From Streptomyces pristinaespiralis (lineage in GTDB: Bacteria > Actinomycetota > Actinomycetes > Streptomycetales > Streptomycetaceae): DNA of 64,000 nucleotides. Location of the stretch: positions 3,658,001-3,722,000 of the forward strand of contig NZ_CP011340.1 of NCBI RefSeq assembly GCF_001278075.1, written 5' to 3'. The position numbers were made by a program, and so were the translations under genes. Shown here piece after piece: positions 19,209 to 28,991 of the stretch. The notes below the pieces were generated by a model. It was not told where the DNA came from, searched no databases, and was given only the letters and a program-made list of their open reading frames with translations. The number at the start of each line of letters is the position of its first letter. Positions within the stretch are counted from its first letter, which is position 1.

Positions 19209-19901
19209 ATGAAATTCATGCAGATCATCGACTACAAGACCACCAGGTTCGACGACATGAACGCGGTCCTGGACAAGTGGGTCGAGCAGACCAAAGGCAA
19301 GCGGACCGTCGGCCACGCCGTCATGGGCAAGGACCGCACGGACAGCAACCACTACGTCGAGATAGTCGAGTTCCCCTCGTACGAGGAGGCGATGAAGAAC
19401 TCGCATCTCCCGGAGACGGACAAGATGTTCCAGGAGATGGTGGCACTCTGCGACGGCATGCCCTCGTTCACCGACCTCGACGTGGTACGCGAGGAACAGC
19501 AGAACGCGGCGACCGCGCGCCGCTTCTTCCACGAGATCGCGGCCGGCGGGAATCTGAACGCCATAGACGAGGTGTTCGCCACCGACTACACCGACCACGA
19601 TGTCGCCAACGAGGAGGACTCCGAGACCGGCATCGAGGTCATCCGCCGTGATGTCACCATGTGGCGCGGCGCCTTCGACTTCACCTTCGAGCTCGACCGG
19701 CAGGTCTCCGAAGGCGATGACGTCGTGACGCTGTGGACCATGAGCGGCAAGCACAAGGGCGAGTTCATGGGCATCCCGGCCACGGGTGAGCAGTGCACCA
19801 TGACCGGCACGACGATCTTCCGGTTCGAGGACGGGATGATCAAGGAAGGCTGGTGGCACTTCGACATGCTGCGGCTGATGCGTCAGATCGGCGCCGTGTA
19901 G
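19209..19901 (+). CDS. Two-domain protein with SnoaL-like (ester cyclase type) C-terminus
   Basis: The 230-residue protein appears to be a fusion. The first 85 residues (IIDYKTTRFDDMNAVLDKW, YVEIVEFPSYEEAMK) look like a ferredoxin-like alpha/beta domain. The last 130 (ARRFFHEIAAGGNLNAIDEV, WWHFDMLRLMRQIG) are a SnoaL-like NTF2 fold related to ester cyclases. Such proteins bind small ligands in a cone-shaped pocket; some are polyketide cyclases and many are uncharacterised. There is no polyketide gene nearby. The ATG at 19209 is preceded by GGGAGACGCC. Confidence 0.82.
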   Translation: MKFMQIIDYKTTRFDDMNAVLDKWVEQTKGKRTVGHAVMGKDRTDSNHYVEIVEFPSYEEAMKNSHLPETDKMFQEMVALCDGMPSFTDLDVVREEQQNAATARRFFHEIAAGGNLNAIDEVFATDYTDHDVANEEDSETGIEVIRRDVTMWRGAFDFTFELDRQVSEGDDVVTLWTMSGKHKGEFMGIPATGEQCTMTGTTIFRFEDGMIKEGWWHFDMLRLMRQIGAV

Positions 19902-19915
19902 GACCGTGCACGGGG

Positions 19916-19953
19916 AAGGCCCCCGCCCCGCGCGCTGCGGGGACGGGGGCCTT
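19916..19953. terminator. Bidirectional terminator between SnoaL-like gene and groEL
   Basis: A long GC-rich hairpin (AAGGCCCCCG and its complement, extended by CCCCGC/GCGGGG) lies 15 bases after the plus-strand stop and 17 bases after the groEL stop. With AA at one base of the stem and TT at the other it can serve both strands. Confidence 0.8.
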
Positions 19954-19969
19954 CTCGGCGCTTGTCGCG

Positions 19970-21607
<1,638 letters not shown>

Positions 21608-21637
21608 TCAGCCCTCTCGGAAAGTCGGTTCAAAGAA

Positions 21638-21684
21638 CTGCGCCCCTCGCCGCCCGGCAATCCGCGGGGTGACCAGGGGCGCAG
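21638..21684 (-). other. Hairpin between groES and groEL
   Basis: CTGCGCCCCT at 21638-21647 pairs perfectly with AGGGGCGCAG at 21675-21684, with a 27-base loop. It lies in the groES-groEL intercistronic leader and may cause partial termination or processing, giving different amounts of the two messages. Confidence 0.45.
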
Positions 21685-21712
21685 CTCGAAGCAATGCAGG
21701 TGAAGCCGGTGC

Positions 21713-22021
21713 TTACTTCTCGACGATCGCGAGCACGTCGCGGGCCGAGAGGACGAGGTACTCCTCGCCGCTGTACTTCACTTCGGTGCCGCCGTACTTG
21801 CTGTACAGCACGATGTCGCCGGTCTTCACGTCGAGCGGCAGGCGCTCGCCGTTCTCGAAGCGGCCCGGGCCCACGGCCAGGACGACGCCCTCCTGGGGCT
21901 TCTCCTTGGCAGTGTCCGGAATGACCAGGCCAGAGGCCGTGGTCTGCTCGGCGTCGAGCGGCTGGACCACAATGCGGTCCTCGAGCGGCTTGATGGCAAC
22001 CTTGGAGCTGGCGGTCGTCAC
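21713..22021 (-). CDS. groES: Co-chaperonin GroES
   Basis: The 102-residue protein caps the GroEL ring. The core [21 protein letters not shown], the mobile loop with [18 protein letters not shown], and [21 protein letters not shown] are all typical. I chose the GTG at 22021 because GGGGGAGG stands seven bases upstream; the frame extends to 22132 without another good site and would overlap the promoter. It is first in the groES-groEL operon. Two CIRCE elements and a -35/-10 pair lie upstream, so it should be repressed by HrcA and induced by heat. Confidence 0.96.
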   Translation of the reverse strand: MTTASSKVAIKPLEDRIVVQPLDAEQTTASGLVIPDTAKEKPQEGVVLAVGPGRFENGERLPLDVKTGDIVLYSKYGGTEVKYSGEEYLVLSARDVLAIVEK

Positions 22022-22119
22022 GATCCGACCTCCCCCTTCGGAGATCACGGGGTTAACTGATCTGAGGTGGCGACCAGGTGGATCCGTCGTCGCGGGTGCC
22101 GGACCTGCCCGTCGCTGTG

Positions 22120-22146
22120 TTGGCACTCTCACTTGGTGAGTGCCAG
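22120..22146 (-). promoter_or_regulatory. CIRCE operator 1 (HrcA site)
   Basis: The inverted repeat TTGGCACTC-N9-GAGTGCCAG matches the CIRCE consensus TTAGCACTC-N9-GAGTGCTAA. It lies just downstream of the -10 box, where bound HrcA would block groES transcription. Confidence 0.9.
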
Positions 22147-22151
22147 AGCCG

Positions 22152-22181
22152 AGACTATGACTGCGATTAGCACTCGGTCAA
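22152..22181 (-). promoter_or_regulatory. groES promoter
   Basis: On the minus strand, TTGACC (22181-22176) and TAGTCT (22157-22152) are separated by 18 bases. The -35 box lies inside the spacer of CIRCE 2 and the start would fall next to CIRCE 1. This looks like a vegetative promoter clasped by two operators. Confidence 0.75.
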
Positions 22182-22193
22182 GCGGAGTGCCAA
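22167..22193 (-). promoter_or_regulatory. CIRCE operator 2 (HrcA site)
   Basis: TTAGCACTC-N9-GAGTGCCAA, with one base off the consensus, lies 20 bases upstream of CIRCE 1 and overlaps the -35 box of the groES promoter. Confidence 0.92.
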
Positions 22194-22275
22194 TGCGAGA
22201 CCGCGTGGCGTTCGGATCCGGACTCCGGCGCGCCGCCCGGCCACGGTCCCGGGCCGGCCCGCCGGGCCCCCCGAC

Positions 22276-23238
22276 TCAGACGTAGTCCTCCAGCTTGGCC
22301 ACGGCGTACCCCTTCTCCGTGACCGTCTGCATCACCCGCCGGATCATGTCCGGCATGCTGCCCTCCCACTCGTCCTCACCGCGGAAGTGCGTGAGGATGA
22401 TGTCGCCCGGGTGCAGGTCCCGGTCCCACTCGCGCCACTCCATGTGGTCGGGAAACGCCTCCGAGGCCCACAGCGGCACGGCCTTGATCCCGCATTTCTT
22501 GGCGACGCGCAGGGTGTCCTTGTTGTAGTTCCCGTACGGCGGGCGCATCAGCCGCGGCCGGCTCCCGTACCGCTTCTCCAGCTTGTCCTGCTGGCCGCAG
22601 ATCTCGCGCTTCTGCTGGCTGTACGAGAGGCCGGGCAGATAAGGGTGGTTGAGGGTGTGGTTGTGCAGCGCCACCCCGCTGTCCCGCATCTTCTCGAAGT
22701 AGCCGTAGTTGTCGTTGATGACGTAGTCGCTGAGGAAGGCGCTGTACGGGATCCGCAGGTCGGACATCATCCGCAGCAGTTCGGGATCCTTCTCCGCGCC
22801 GTCGTCGATCGTCAGGAAGACGATCTTCTCCTTCGTCGGGACGGTGGTGAACACGGGCGGCAGCCCCTCGCCGCCCGTCACCTCGAACCCCTTGCGGGTG
22901 GTGATCCGCGGCTTGACCGCGGGCGGCGGGGGCGCCGCGAGCGGTGTCTGCTTCAGCCCCCACTTCTTCGCGGCGGCGGCGCGGGCCTTCTGGCTGAGCG
23001 CGGCCTTTCCCCGGCGCGCCGGACCGCCGCCGGCGGCCTCGCGGGCCTTCCGGGCGTCCTGCTGCTGCGCCTCGGGCCCCCGCTGCGCCTCCTTCTCGGC
23101 GGCGGGGCGAGCGGAGCGGGTGGCCTCCGGCGGCCCCTCGGCCGCACAGCCGGAGCCGAGCGCGGCGACAACGAGCGAGACAAGGGCCGCACGGGCCCGA
23201 TACGCTCTCAATTTTCCTTTTTGTCGTACTAGCTGCAT
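22276..23238 (-). CDS. Exported polysaccharide deacetylase
   Basis: The 320-residue protein has a basic N-terminus, a hydrophobic stretch and a possible but imperfect lipobox ending in GSGC, so it is exported and perhaps lipid-anchored. A charged Ala/Gln-rich linker follows. The C-terminal 190 residues are a NodB fold: the TIDDG motif with paired aspartates, the metal-binding HNHTLNH motif (H-x3-H), and RPPYGNYN. Enzymes of this family remove acetyl groups from peptidoglycan or chitin sugars with a metal ion. The substrate is not clear; cell wall N-acetyl sugars are most likely. The gene is divergent from the methyltransferase with 90 bases between. Confidence 0.88.
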   Translation of the reverse strand: MQLVRQKGKLRAYRARAALVSLVVAALGSGCAAEGPPEATRSARPAAEKEAQRGPEAQQQDARKAREAAGGGPARRGKAALSQKARAAAAKKWGLKQTPLAAPPPPAVKPRITTRKGFEVTGGEGLPPVFTTVPTKEKIVFLTIDDGAEKDPELLRMMSDLRIPYSAFLSDYVINDNYGYFEKMRDSGVALHNHTLNHPYLPGLSYSQQKREICGQQDKLEKRYGSRPRLMRPPYGNYNKDTLRVAKKCGIKAVPLWASEAFPDHMEWREWDRDLHPGDIILTHFRGEDEWEGSMPDMIRRVMQTVTEKGYAVAKLEDYV

Positions 23239-23328
23239 GGCGACGCATCCTGTCAGCGCGTCGCCCGCTCACCGGTCCGACACCGCCACCAGGAGCGCAC
23301 CATCCCCCACCTGGCCCACAATGGGCCG

Positions 23329-24507
23329 GTGAACGACCTCGATCCGCTCGCCGCCTTCACCGCACTGCGCACCGAGGAGGGCGAAGCGCTGCTGGCCTCG
23401 CTGGCCTCCTACGACCCCGCCCGCGAACTGGCCGTCGCGACCCGCCTGCGACGCGAGCACCCGGCGGCCCTGGTCTCGGCCGCGCTGGGGCAGGCGCGGC
23501 TGCGGCAGCGGGCGGCGGCGAAGTTCGGCGAGGAGGACGCGCGGCGGATGTTCTTCACCCCGAACGGTGTGGAGCAGTCCACCCGCCGCCCGGTCGCGGA
23601 ACACCGCGCCGCGCGATTCGCCGCGCTCGGGGTACGCGGCGTCGCCGATCTGTGCAGCGGCATCGGCGGCGACGCGATCGCCCTGGCCCGGGCGGGCATC
23701 TCGGTCCTGGCCGTCGACCGCGACCCGCTCACGGCGGAGGTCGCACGTGCGAACGCCGAAGCGCTGGGCCTGTCCGGTCTGGTCGAGGTCCGCTGCGCGG
23801 ACGTCACGGACATCGACACCTCCCCGTACGACGCGGTCTTCGCCGACCCGGCACGGCGCGGCGGCCGGGGCCGCATCTTCGACCCGGAGGCGTACTCACC
23901 GCCTCTGTCCTGGGCGGTCGGCGCGGCTCGCACCCGCCCCCTCGCAGCCCTGAAGGTGGCTCCCGGCATCCCCCACGAGGCGGTCCCCGAGGACGCCGAG
24001 GCGGAGTGGATCTCGGACGGCGGCGACGTCAAGGAGGCGGTGCTCTGGTTCGGCACGGCCCCCTCCACGGTGCGCGCCACCCTCCTCCCGGGTCCGCACA
24101 CCCTGACCGGCCGCGGACTGCCGAACCCGCCGGCCCGGCCTGTCGGCCGCTACCTGTACGAACCCGACGGGGCCGCGATCCGCGCCCACCTCGTCGCGGA
24201 GGTCGCACAGGACGTGTCGGGCGGCCTGATCGACGAGACGATCGCGTACATCACCTCGGACGAGCTGCACCCGACCCCGTACGCGACGGCGTACGAGATC
24301 ACGGACGAACTGCTATTCAATCTGAAGAAGTTGAAGGCGCTGCTCCGGGAGCGCGGGGTCGGCAACCTCACCGTGAAGAAGCGCGGCTCGGCGGTCGAAC
24401 CGGAAGAGATCCGCCGCAAGGTGAAGCCCCAGGGACCGAACGCGGCGACGGTCTTCCTGACGCGGGTGGCGGGGGCGCCGACGATGCTGATCGGCCGACC
24501 GGTGTAG
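23329..24507 (+). CDS. SAM-dependent methyltransferase with THUMP-like C-terminal domain
   Basis: The 392-residue protein has a Rossmann methyltransferase domain (about 90-215) with the SAM motif DLCSGIGGDAIALA, an acidic end of strand two (LAVDRD) and DPARR after strand four. The C-terminal part (LHPTPYATAYEITDEL, GVGNLTVKKRGSAVEPEEIRRK) resembles the small THUMP-like domain found with this group, which suggests RNA as substrate, probably rRNA or tRNA. The exact base is not known. The start is a GTG just after the divergent deacetylase. Confidence 0.85.
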   Translation: MNDLDPLAAFTALRTEEGEALLASLASYDPARELAVATRLRREHPAALVSAALGQARLRQRAAAKFGEEDARRMFFTPNGVEQSTRRPVAEHRAARFAALGVRGVADLCSGIGGDAIALARAGISVLAVDRDPLTAEVARANAEALGLSGLVEVRCADVTDIDTSPYDAVFADPARRGGRGRIFDPEAYSPPLSWAVGAARTRPLAALKVAPGIPHEAVPEDAEAEWISDGGDVKEAVLWFGTAPSTVRATLLPGPHTLTGRGLPNPPARPVGRYLYEPDGAAIRAHLVAEVAQDVSGGLIDETIAYITSDELHPTPYATAYEITDELLFNLKKLKALLRERGVGNLTVKKRGSAVEPEEIRRKVKPQGPNAATVFLTRVAGAPTMLIGRPV

Positions 24508-24603
24508 CGGACATCACATTCGCACGGCCTTTGCAATGTCCTTGCTGGCAAAGGGCGTTGTTACGGTTCTGAGGAAGCGCATCGACCGCGTGGAGGGGGA
24601 ACC

Positions 24604-24993
24604 ATGGTCGACAAGGCCCATCTTGACGTCTCCGACGACGACCTGACCAGACTCGCCGGCGACCTCGACGACATGCAGCGCCACCTGGACAACCAGGTCC
24701 GGCGGATGGACGCGGTCGTCGACCGGATCGAGGCCGGCTGGAAGGGCGAGGCGGCCAAGGGTTACCGCGCCCTGCACCAGGGGGCGGCCGAGGACGCCGT
24801 GCGGATCCGGGAGATCCTCAAGGTCCTCGAAGAAGCCATGCGGATGAGCCGGGACGGCTTCACCGACCAGGAACTGGACACCCTGCGCCGGATGCGCGAG
24901 GCCGGGAGCAGTGTCGACGCCGCCCTCGAAGCGGCCAGGCTCTCCGAGGGCACCGCCCCCCTCACGCCGGCCAGCCGCATCCTCGACGTCTGA
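24604..24993 (+). CDS. WXG100-family type VII secretion target
   Basis: The 129-residue helical protein has a central WKG turn (GWKGEAAKGY, about residues 46-55) between two long amphipathic helices, the hallmark of WXG100 proteins secreted by ESX/type VII systems. It is longer than the usual 100 residues because of a C-terminal extension with TPASRILDV. The ATG is preceded by GGAGGGGGAACC. It opens a tight plus-strand run: the next WXG100 gene starts 28 bases later and the large toxin-like gene overlaps that one. It probably pairs with the second WXG100 protein or chaperones the large effector. Confidence 0.87.
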   Translation: MVDKAHLDVSDDDLTRLAGDLDDMQRHLDNQVRRMDAVVDRIEAGWKGEAAKGYRALHQGAAEDAVRIREILKVLEEAMRMSRDGFTDQELDTLRRMREAGSSVDAALEAARLSEGTAPLTPASRILDV

Positions 24994-25021
24994 CACTCAC
25001 CATTCCACGGGGGCACCACAC

Positions 25022-25321
25022 ATGGCCGACGACTACATCGGCGTCAGCTTCAGCACACTGCGCGAAGCCGCCGGCGAACTCGAGGACATCCTCAAGCAGC
25101 TCAACCTGCGTCTGGAAGATCTCTACACCCGCACCGAGAAGGTCGTCCTCACCTGGAAGGGCGACGCCCGCGACGCCTTCGTCGAGGAACTCGACCAGTG
25201 GGACAAGCAGATGGCGGACCTTCAGGCCGCCCAGGCCTGGCTCCACGAGGTCGTCACCACCGGCCACGCCAACTACGCGGAGGCCCACCGCGCGGTCCTG
25301 CGTGGCTGGGGAGCCGCCTGA
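25022..25321 (+). CDS. Second WXG100-family protein
   Basis: This 99-residue protein has the classic WXG100 size and a WKG turn (LTWKGDARDAF) near its middle between two helices. It begins ADDYIGVSFSTLREAAGEL. The stop codon overlaps the ATG of the next gene (TGATG), which implies translational coupling with the large effector. WXG100 proteins of this type often form a heterodimer with a partner; the 24604 product is the obvious candidate. The secretion apparatus itself is not in the window. Confidence 0.88.
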   Translation: MADDYIGVSFSTLREAAGELEDILKQLNLRLEDLYTRTEKVVLTWKGDARDAFVEELDQWDKQMADLQAAQAWLHEVVTTGHANYAEAHRAVLRGWGAA

Positions 25322-27294
25322 TGGGCACGCCCACCCCTGCACCCTCTCCCACCGGTACCCACGAGGACATGGGGTCACCGAAGACGCCGCCTTCGGGCGG
25401 TGCCTCTCCCACCCCTGAGCCGTCGCCGGGTTCGTTGAAGGATCCGCACGGCGTCGACATCTCACGTCACGACACGGGTTCGGCGGAACGGGAACGCAAG
25501 AAGAACGTCGAAGAGCTCAAGCCCACCGAGCCTCCGAACGCCAACGGCACCTTCGACATCAGGCCGGGGCACGTCTATTACGCGTCCGGGCTCGTCAGCA
25601 ACGAGCAGTTCGAGTTCCACAAGTCCGCGACGGGACTTCTCGGATCGGTCGGCGGGTGGAGCCAGACCCAGGTCGCGGGCAAGGGCCATGGTGCGGATGC
25701 CTTCGCCGACGCGTACAAGGATGTCGCCAGGCGTTTCCTCCAGGTCTGGGCCCGTGCGCTCCAGAGCATCGAGGGCGTCGTCATCGGTCTCACCGAGACC
25801 GCGAACAACTACCAGAGAGCGGACTGGGCGTCGCGGCAGGCGAACAAACGCCACTCCCTCGAGATGCCGCCGTTGCAGAGCCCGCCGGTCTGCGCGGGAA
25901 AGACGACCTACGACGACGTCTCCTCCATCAGATGGACGGGCACCGGGGACGACTCCGGTCCCATTCTGGCGTGGGCCGGCAATGGTCCGGACTGGCTGGC
26001 CGACACCTTCAAGGAGGCGTTCGAGCACGGCCTGAGGCTCGGTAAGACCGTGGAGATCACGCCCGGTGCCCAGACCGACGAGCTTCGCGCCATCGGTGAC
26101 GCCTGGCAGGCGGTGGGCAAAGCGGCGAAGGAGCACGCGAAGGGATTCGCGGACTGTATCGCCTACATCACCGACGGCGGCAACAGCGAATGGCAGGCCG
26201 CCATGAACTCCTTCTGCCAGACCATCTGGGGTACGACGGCCTGGGGCAGGACCCGCGGCGCGGATGCCAAGGAAGTGCCCAGGGACACCCCTGGGGCACG
26301 GGACTGGAAGACGAACCCGAAGGATTCACCGTCGGCCCGGCGGCCCATCATCGAAGTCCTGGCGAAGACCGGGGACGAGCTCCACAAGGCTTTCCACGAT
26401 GCCGCCGACGCCGCGGACAAGTGCAGGGAGACGACGAGCCGGCTGGGAGCGGAGGCCGCCAAGGCGACCGTCAAGGATCTGACCGTCGACCTGGATCTCA
26501 TGGAGCTCACCCGGCTCACCGCCACCCTTGCCTTCGGCGAGATCGTGATGACGTTCCGTTCCCACATGGACAAGACCGGGGCGGATGCGGCCGTGGAGGC
26601 GTGTCACGCCGCGTTCCACGAAGCGGCCGGCAAGGTGCGCGCGCTGATGGCCGAGCTCGACGAGGCCTATCTGAGCGCCCCCACCTTCGAGGCGGAAGCA
26701 GCCAGGGCCAGGGCATTCGGGGCCAGGGCCTTGGACGAGTTCAGGCCCCGCCACCGCTGGACGCGCGACGGCCACACCGATCTCGGCATCTACCAAGTGG
26801 ATCTCGCTTCGACGGAGTGGCTGGAGAACTCCCACACGGCCACCAGGCACGTCGGGCTGACCGACGAGCAACTGGCCCAGCGACTCCGCGACGACCTGAA
26901 GAAGGGCCCTCGTCCGATCGTGGAGGGCCAGCCTCCGCCGGCCTGGCCGCACGGTCAGCCCTTCCCCGCGAATGCCTCGACCTTCAAGGACCTCGACTCG
27001 GCACAGCGGGCCACGCAGTACAACATCGACAAACACTCGGAGGAGATCACGGCCTGGATCGAGGACCAGAAGTCCGCCGCGAAGCCGACGCCCCTTGAGC
27101 TGAAGGTGGACAACACCCCGTACGGGGAGACCGGCAGGAGCATCGACCGCCAGCACATGAGGGATGATCCCTTCCCTGCGAGCAAGGCCGAGGACACTTA
27201 CGGGGTCAAGTCCAAACTCGTCTACAACGAGGATCTCGATCCTCCCTTCGTAGTGATGACCTCCATGCCGATCGTGGGAGAGAAGGCGAACTGA
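25321..27294 (+). CDS. Putative type VII-secreted polymorphic toxin with RNase A-like C-terminus
   Basis: The 657-residue protein starts with a Pro/Ser/Thr-rich segment (about 1-45). Then comes a WXG-like helical domain (about 85-185, with SATGLLGSVGGWSQ and DAFADAYKDVARRFLQVWARAL), and a long helical middle. From about residue 505 the sequence fits the bacterial RNase A-like toxin domain first described at the end of CdiA: RHVGLTDEQLAQRLRDDL with His510, an ASTFKDLDSAQRATQ segment, and the closing PFVVMTSMP with Thr647. I infer an RNase toxin delivered to neighbouring cells. The following gene, three bases away, would be its immunity protein. Unlike its neighbours it uses AGG codons for Arg often, hinting at transfer. 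The toxin call is from memory of the family pattern, not a search. Confidence 0.75.
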   Translation: MGTPTPAPSPTGTHEDMGSPKTPPSGGASPTPEPSPGSLKDPHGVDISRHDTGSAERERKKNVEELKPTEPPNANGTFDIRPGHVYYASGLVSNEQFEFHKSATGLLGSVGGWSQTQVAGKGHGADAFADAYKDVARRFLQVWARALQSIEGVVIGLTETANNYQRADWASRQANKRHSLEMPPLQSPPVCAGKTTYDDVSSIRWTGTGDDSGPILAWAGNGPDWLADTFKEAFEHGLRLGKTVEITPGAQTDELRAIGDAWQAVGKAAKEHAKGFADCIAYITDGGNSEWQAAMNSFCQTIWGTTAWGRTRGADAKEVPRDTPGARDWKTNPKDSPSARRPIIEVLAKTGDELHKAFHDAADAADKCRETTSRLGAEAAKATVKDLTVDLDLMELTRLTATLAFGEIVMTFRSHMDKTGADAAVEACHAAFHEAAGKVRALMAELDEAYLSAPTFEAEAARARAFGARALDEFRPRHRWTRDGHTDLGIYQVDLASTEWLENSHTATRHVGLTDEQLAQRLRDDLKKGPRPIVEGQPPPAWPHGQPFPANASTFKDLDSAQRATQYNIDKHSEEITAWIEDQKSAAKPTPLELKVDNTPYGETGRSIDRQHMRDDPFPASKAEDTYGVKSKLVYNEDLDPPFVVMTSMPIVGEKAN

Positions 27295-27297
27295 GCC

Positions 27298-28005
27298 ATG
27301 GAGAAGCGACAGCGCTCGTACGAGTACTTCAGGCTGTCCAGCGCCAGGAAGCTCATGGCGCCCTTCCACGACAGACTCCCGGTCGAGGTCGACCGCTGGG
27401 AGCCCGCACTGGCTCCGATGATCAGAGGTATGCGGTACTCCGCCGATGGTGGTGGAGCCAACCTCTATGAGGTCTCCGCCGAACTACGGACGGCCGCCGA
27501 CCTCTTCGCCTCGGCCCTGTCGGAGGGCACTCCGGTGCCGAAGAACATGCCCACAGCCGACCCCGTAGAGCGCACGCCGCACGTCCTGCGGGAGATCGCC
27601 GCACACGTGGAGGAGTGGAACTCCCTGCCCAGGGGGGAGGCCGCGATGACGACCAGGGAACTCGCTCTGCGCTTCCCGCGTCTCATCCCGAAGCTGTCCA
27701 TCTACTTCGGCCAGGACGGTTCGGCGATCTCGGACGAGATGAGCGGGTCGACGATCGAAGAGGGCATCGCCATGTGGATCGACCAGATCCATCCACGTTG
27801 CCCATGGGAGCTGCCGGGCACGGCGGCGGAGTGTTACGAGGCCTTGGCCCTGTTCCAGAATGAGGACGCCCTCGACCGGTTCTTCGCGCAGGAACACGGA
27901 GGCGGATCGGGCGCTGTGGATTTCGAGGAGTTGCTCCCCTTGCTTGCGCAGAGCTGCATCGACCACATGAAGGCCCACCACCCGCCGGTGTGGGAAAAGC
28001 GATAG
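27298..28005 (+). CDS. Unrecognised protein, candidate immunity protein
   Basis: I do not recognise this 235-residue soluble protein. It starts three bases after the toxin-like gene, so it should be co-translated. No signal peptide or membrane helix is visible. It is moderately acidic, with helical stretches such as DLFASALSEG and ALALFQNEDALDRFF. In polymorphic toxin loci the gene directly after the toxin normally encodes the immunity protein, which is the basis of the call. Six of its first fifteen arginine codons are AGA or AGG, rare in this genome type, which suggests recent acquisition. Confidence 0.6.
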   Translation: MEKRQRSYEYFRLSSARKLMAPFHDRLPVEVDRWEPALAPMIRGMRYSADGGGANLYEVSAELRTAADLFASALSEGTPVPKNMPTADPVERTPHVLREIAAHVEEWNSLPRGEAAMTTRELALRFPRLIPKLSIYFGQDGSAISDEMSGSTIEEGIAMWIDQIHPRCPWELPGTAAECYEALALFQNEDALDRFFAQEHGGGSGAVDFEELLPLLAQSCIDHMKAHHPPVWEKR

Positions 28006-28017
28006 GTACCCTCACGC

Positions 28018-28317
28018 ATGCGAACCCGATCCGCCAGTTATCCCGACCGGGAGACCGCCCAGTGGGCGACCCAGCAGGTCGTCACAGCCAACGAGCAGGC
28101 CGTCCACCGCTGGCTCGCCCAGTCGACCCGGCAGAGGCTGACCATCGAGGCCGCCTGGCCGTCCCGTCCCGAACCGGTCGGGCGCGTCCTGCTCCAGGCG
28201 ATGATGCTCGCCGGCCGTGACCCGGTCGATGTGCGCGCGGCCCGGGTGATCCTCAAGCGGGACGAGAGCACTCCGCACGGCTTCACCGTCCACGCCACCT
28301 TCCCGATCTACCTCTGA
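28018..28317 (+). CDS. Displaced RNase A-like toxin cassette, lacking its first part
   Basis: The 99-residue protein starts 12 bases after the preceding gene. SASYPDRETAQWATQQV, then AVHRWLAQS, then the end with VRAARVILKRD and GFTVHATFP, line up with the body of RNase A-like CdiA-CT domains and with the C-terminal end of the large protein at 25321. The opening segment with the catalytic histidine (HVG...) is missing and there is no delivery domain. It looks like an orphan toxin tip left by cassette exchange, or a silent donor for recombination. It is followed by a CdiI-like gene, as expected for a toxin-immunity pair. Confidence 0.65.
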   Translation: MRTRSASYPDRETAQWATQQVVTANEQAVHRWLAQSTRQRLTIEAAWPSRPEPVGRVLLQAMMLAGRDPVDVRAARVILKRDESTPHGFTVHATFPIYL

Positions 28318-28328
28318 AGGCCCCACCC

Positions 28329-28991
28329 GTGTCCCTGAAGCCACGCGAACACGACCGCAAGTACGGCGAGCTCGACCACGTCATCCGCGCCTACGTCGGC
28401 CACAGGGCCGACGACGACGAACCCCTCACCGCCTACCTCCGCCACACCTGGCGCACCCGCCCCTGGGCCATCCCCGTCGCCGAGGAACAGCTGCGCGCCT
28501 ACGCGGACAACCCGCCCGGCCGGCTCCGCCTGCGCCTCGGCGAGTTCTACCCCGTACCGGACGTCGGCCTGCCGGACGCGGAGATCCAGGCATGGCTCGT
28601 GCGGTTGGCCGACCGGCTCAAGGAAAGCGTCGAGACCGGCCAGGCACCGCCCCCGGCCACCCCGCGGACCCGCTGGGAGTGGCACGCCCGCTTCCCCGAA
28701 CTCGCCCAGTTCCTCGGCGGCTGGTTCTCCCAGGACATGCCCGACGAGTTCGAGGACCACGACGCCGCGGTCCAGGACTACCTGGACACCACCGACAGCG
28801 GCCTGGTCGCCCAGCTCACCGGCGAACTCCACGACCTCCTCACCCTCCCCCTCGACGACTCCGATCACGCGCTCGCCGTCACCGAACTCGGCATGGAGGT
28901 CGACCCGCCCGCGCCGTACACCCCCGGCGCCTGGCTCACCGAACTCGCCGCACGACTGCGGGGACGGTCCGACGATGCCGTTGCACCCTGA
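28329..28991 (+). CDS. CdiI-like contact-dependent inhibition immunity protein
   Basis: The protein has 220 residues from a GTG start preceded by GAAGG. Its second half contains FPELAQFLGGWFSQDMPDEFEDHDAAVQDYL, shown here in two blocks of motif (FPELAQFLGGWFSQDM at about 120-135 and DEFEDHDAAVQDYL after it). It then has a helical end (PGAWLTELAARLRG). The pattern L-x2-hydrophobic-GxWFxQD resembles the CdiI_2 immunity group. It stands right after the orphan RNase A-like cassette and overlaps the next gene by 17 bases. The first 115 residues are less recognisable. Confidence 0.65.
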   Translation: MSLKPREHDRKYGELDHVIRAYVGHRADDDEPLTAYLRHTWRTRPWAIPVAEEQLRAYADNPPGRLRLRLGEFYPVPDVGLPDAEIQAWLVRLADRLKESVETGQAPPPATPRTRWEWHARFPELAQFLGGWFSQDMPDEFEDHDAAVQDYLDTTDSGLVAQLTGELHDLLTLPLDDSDHALAVTELGMEVDPPAPYTPGAWLTELAARLRGRSDDAVAP

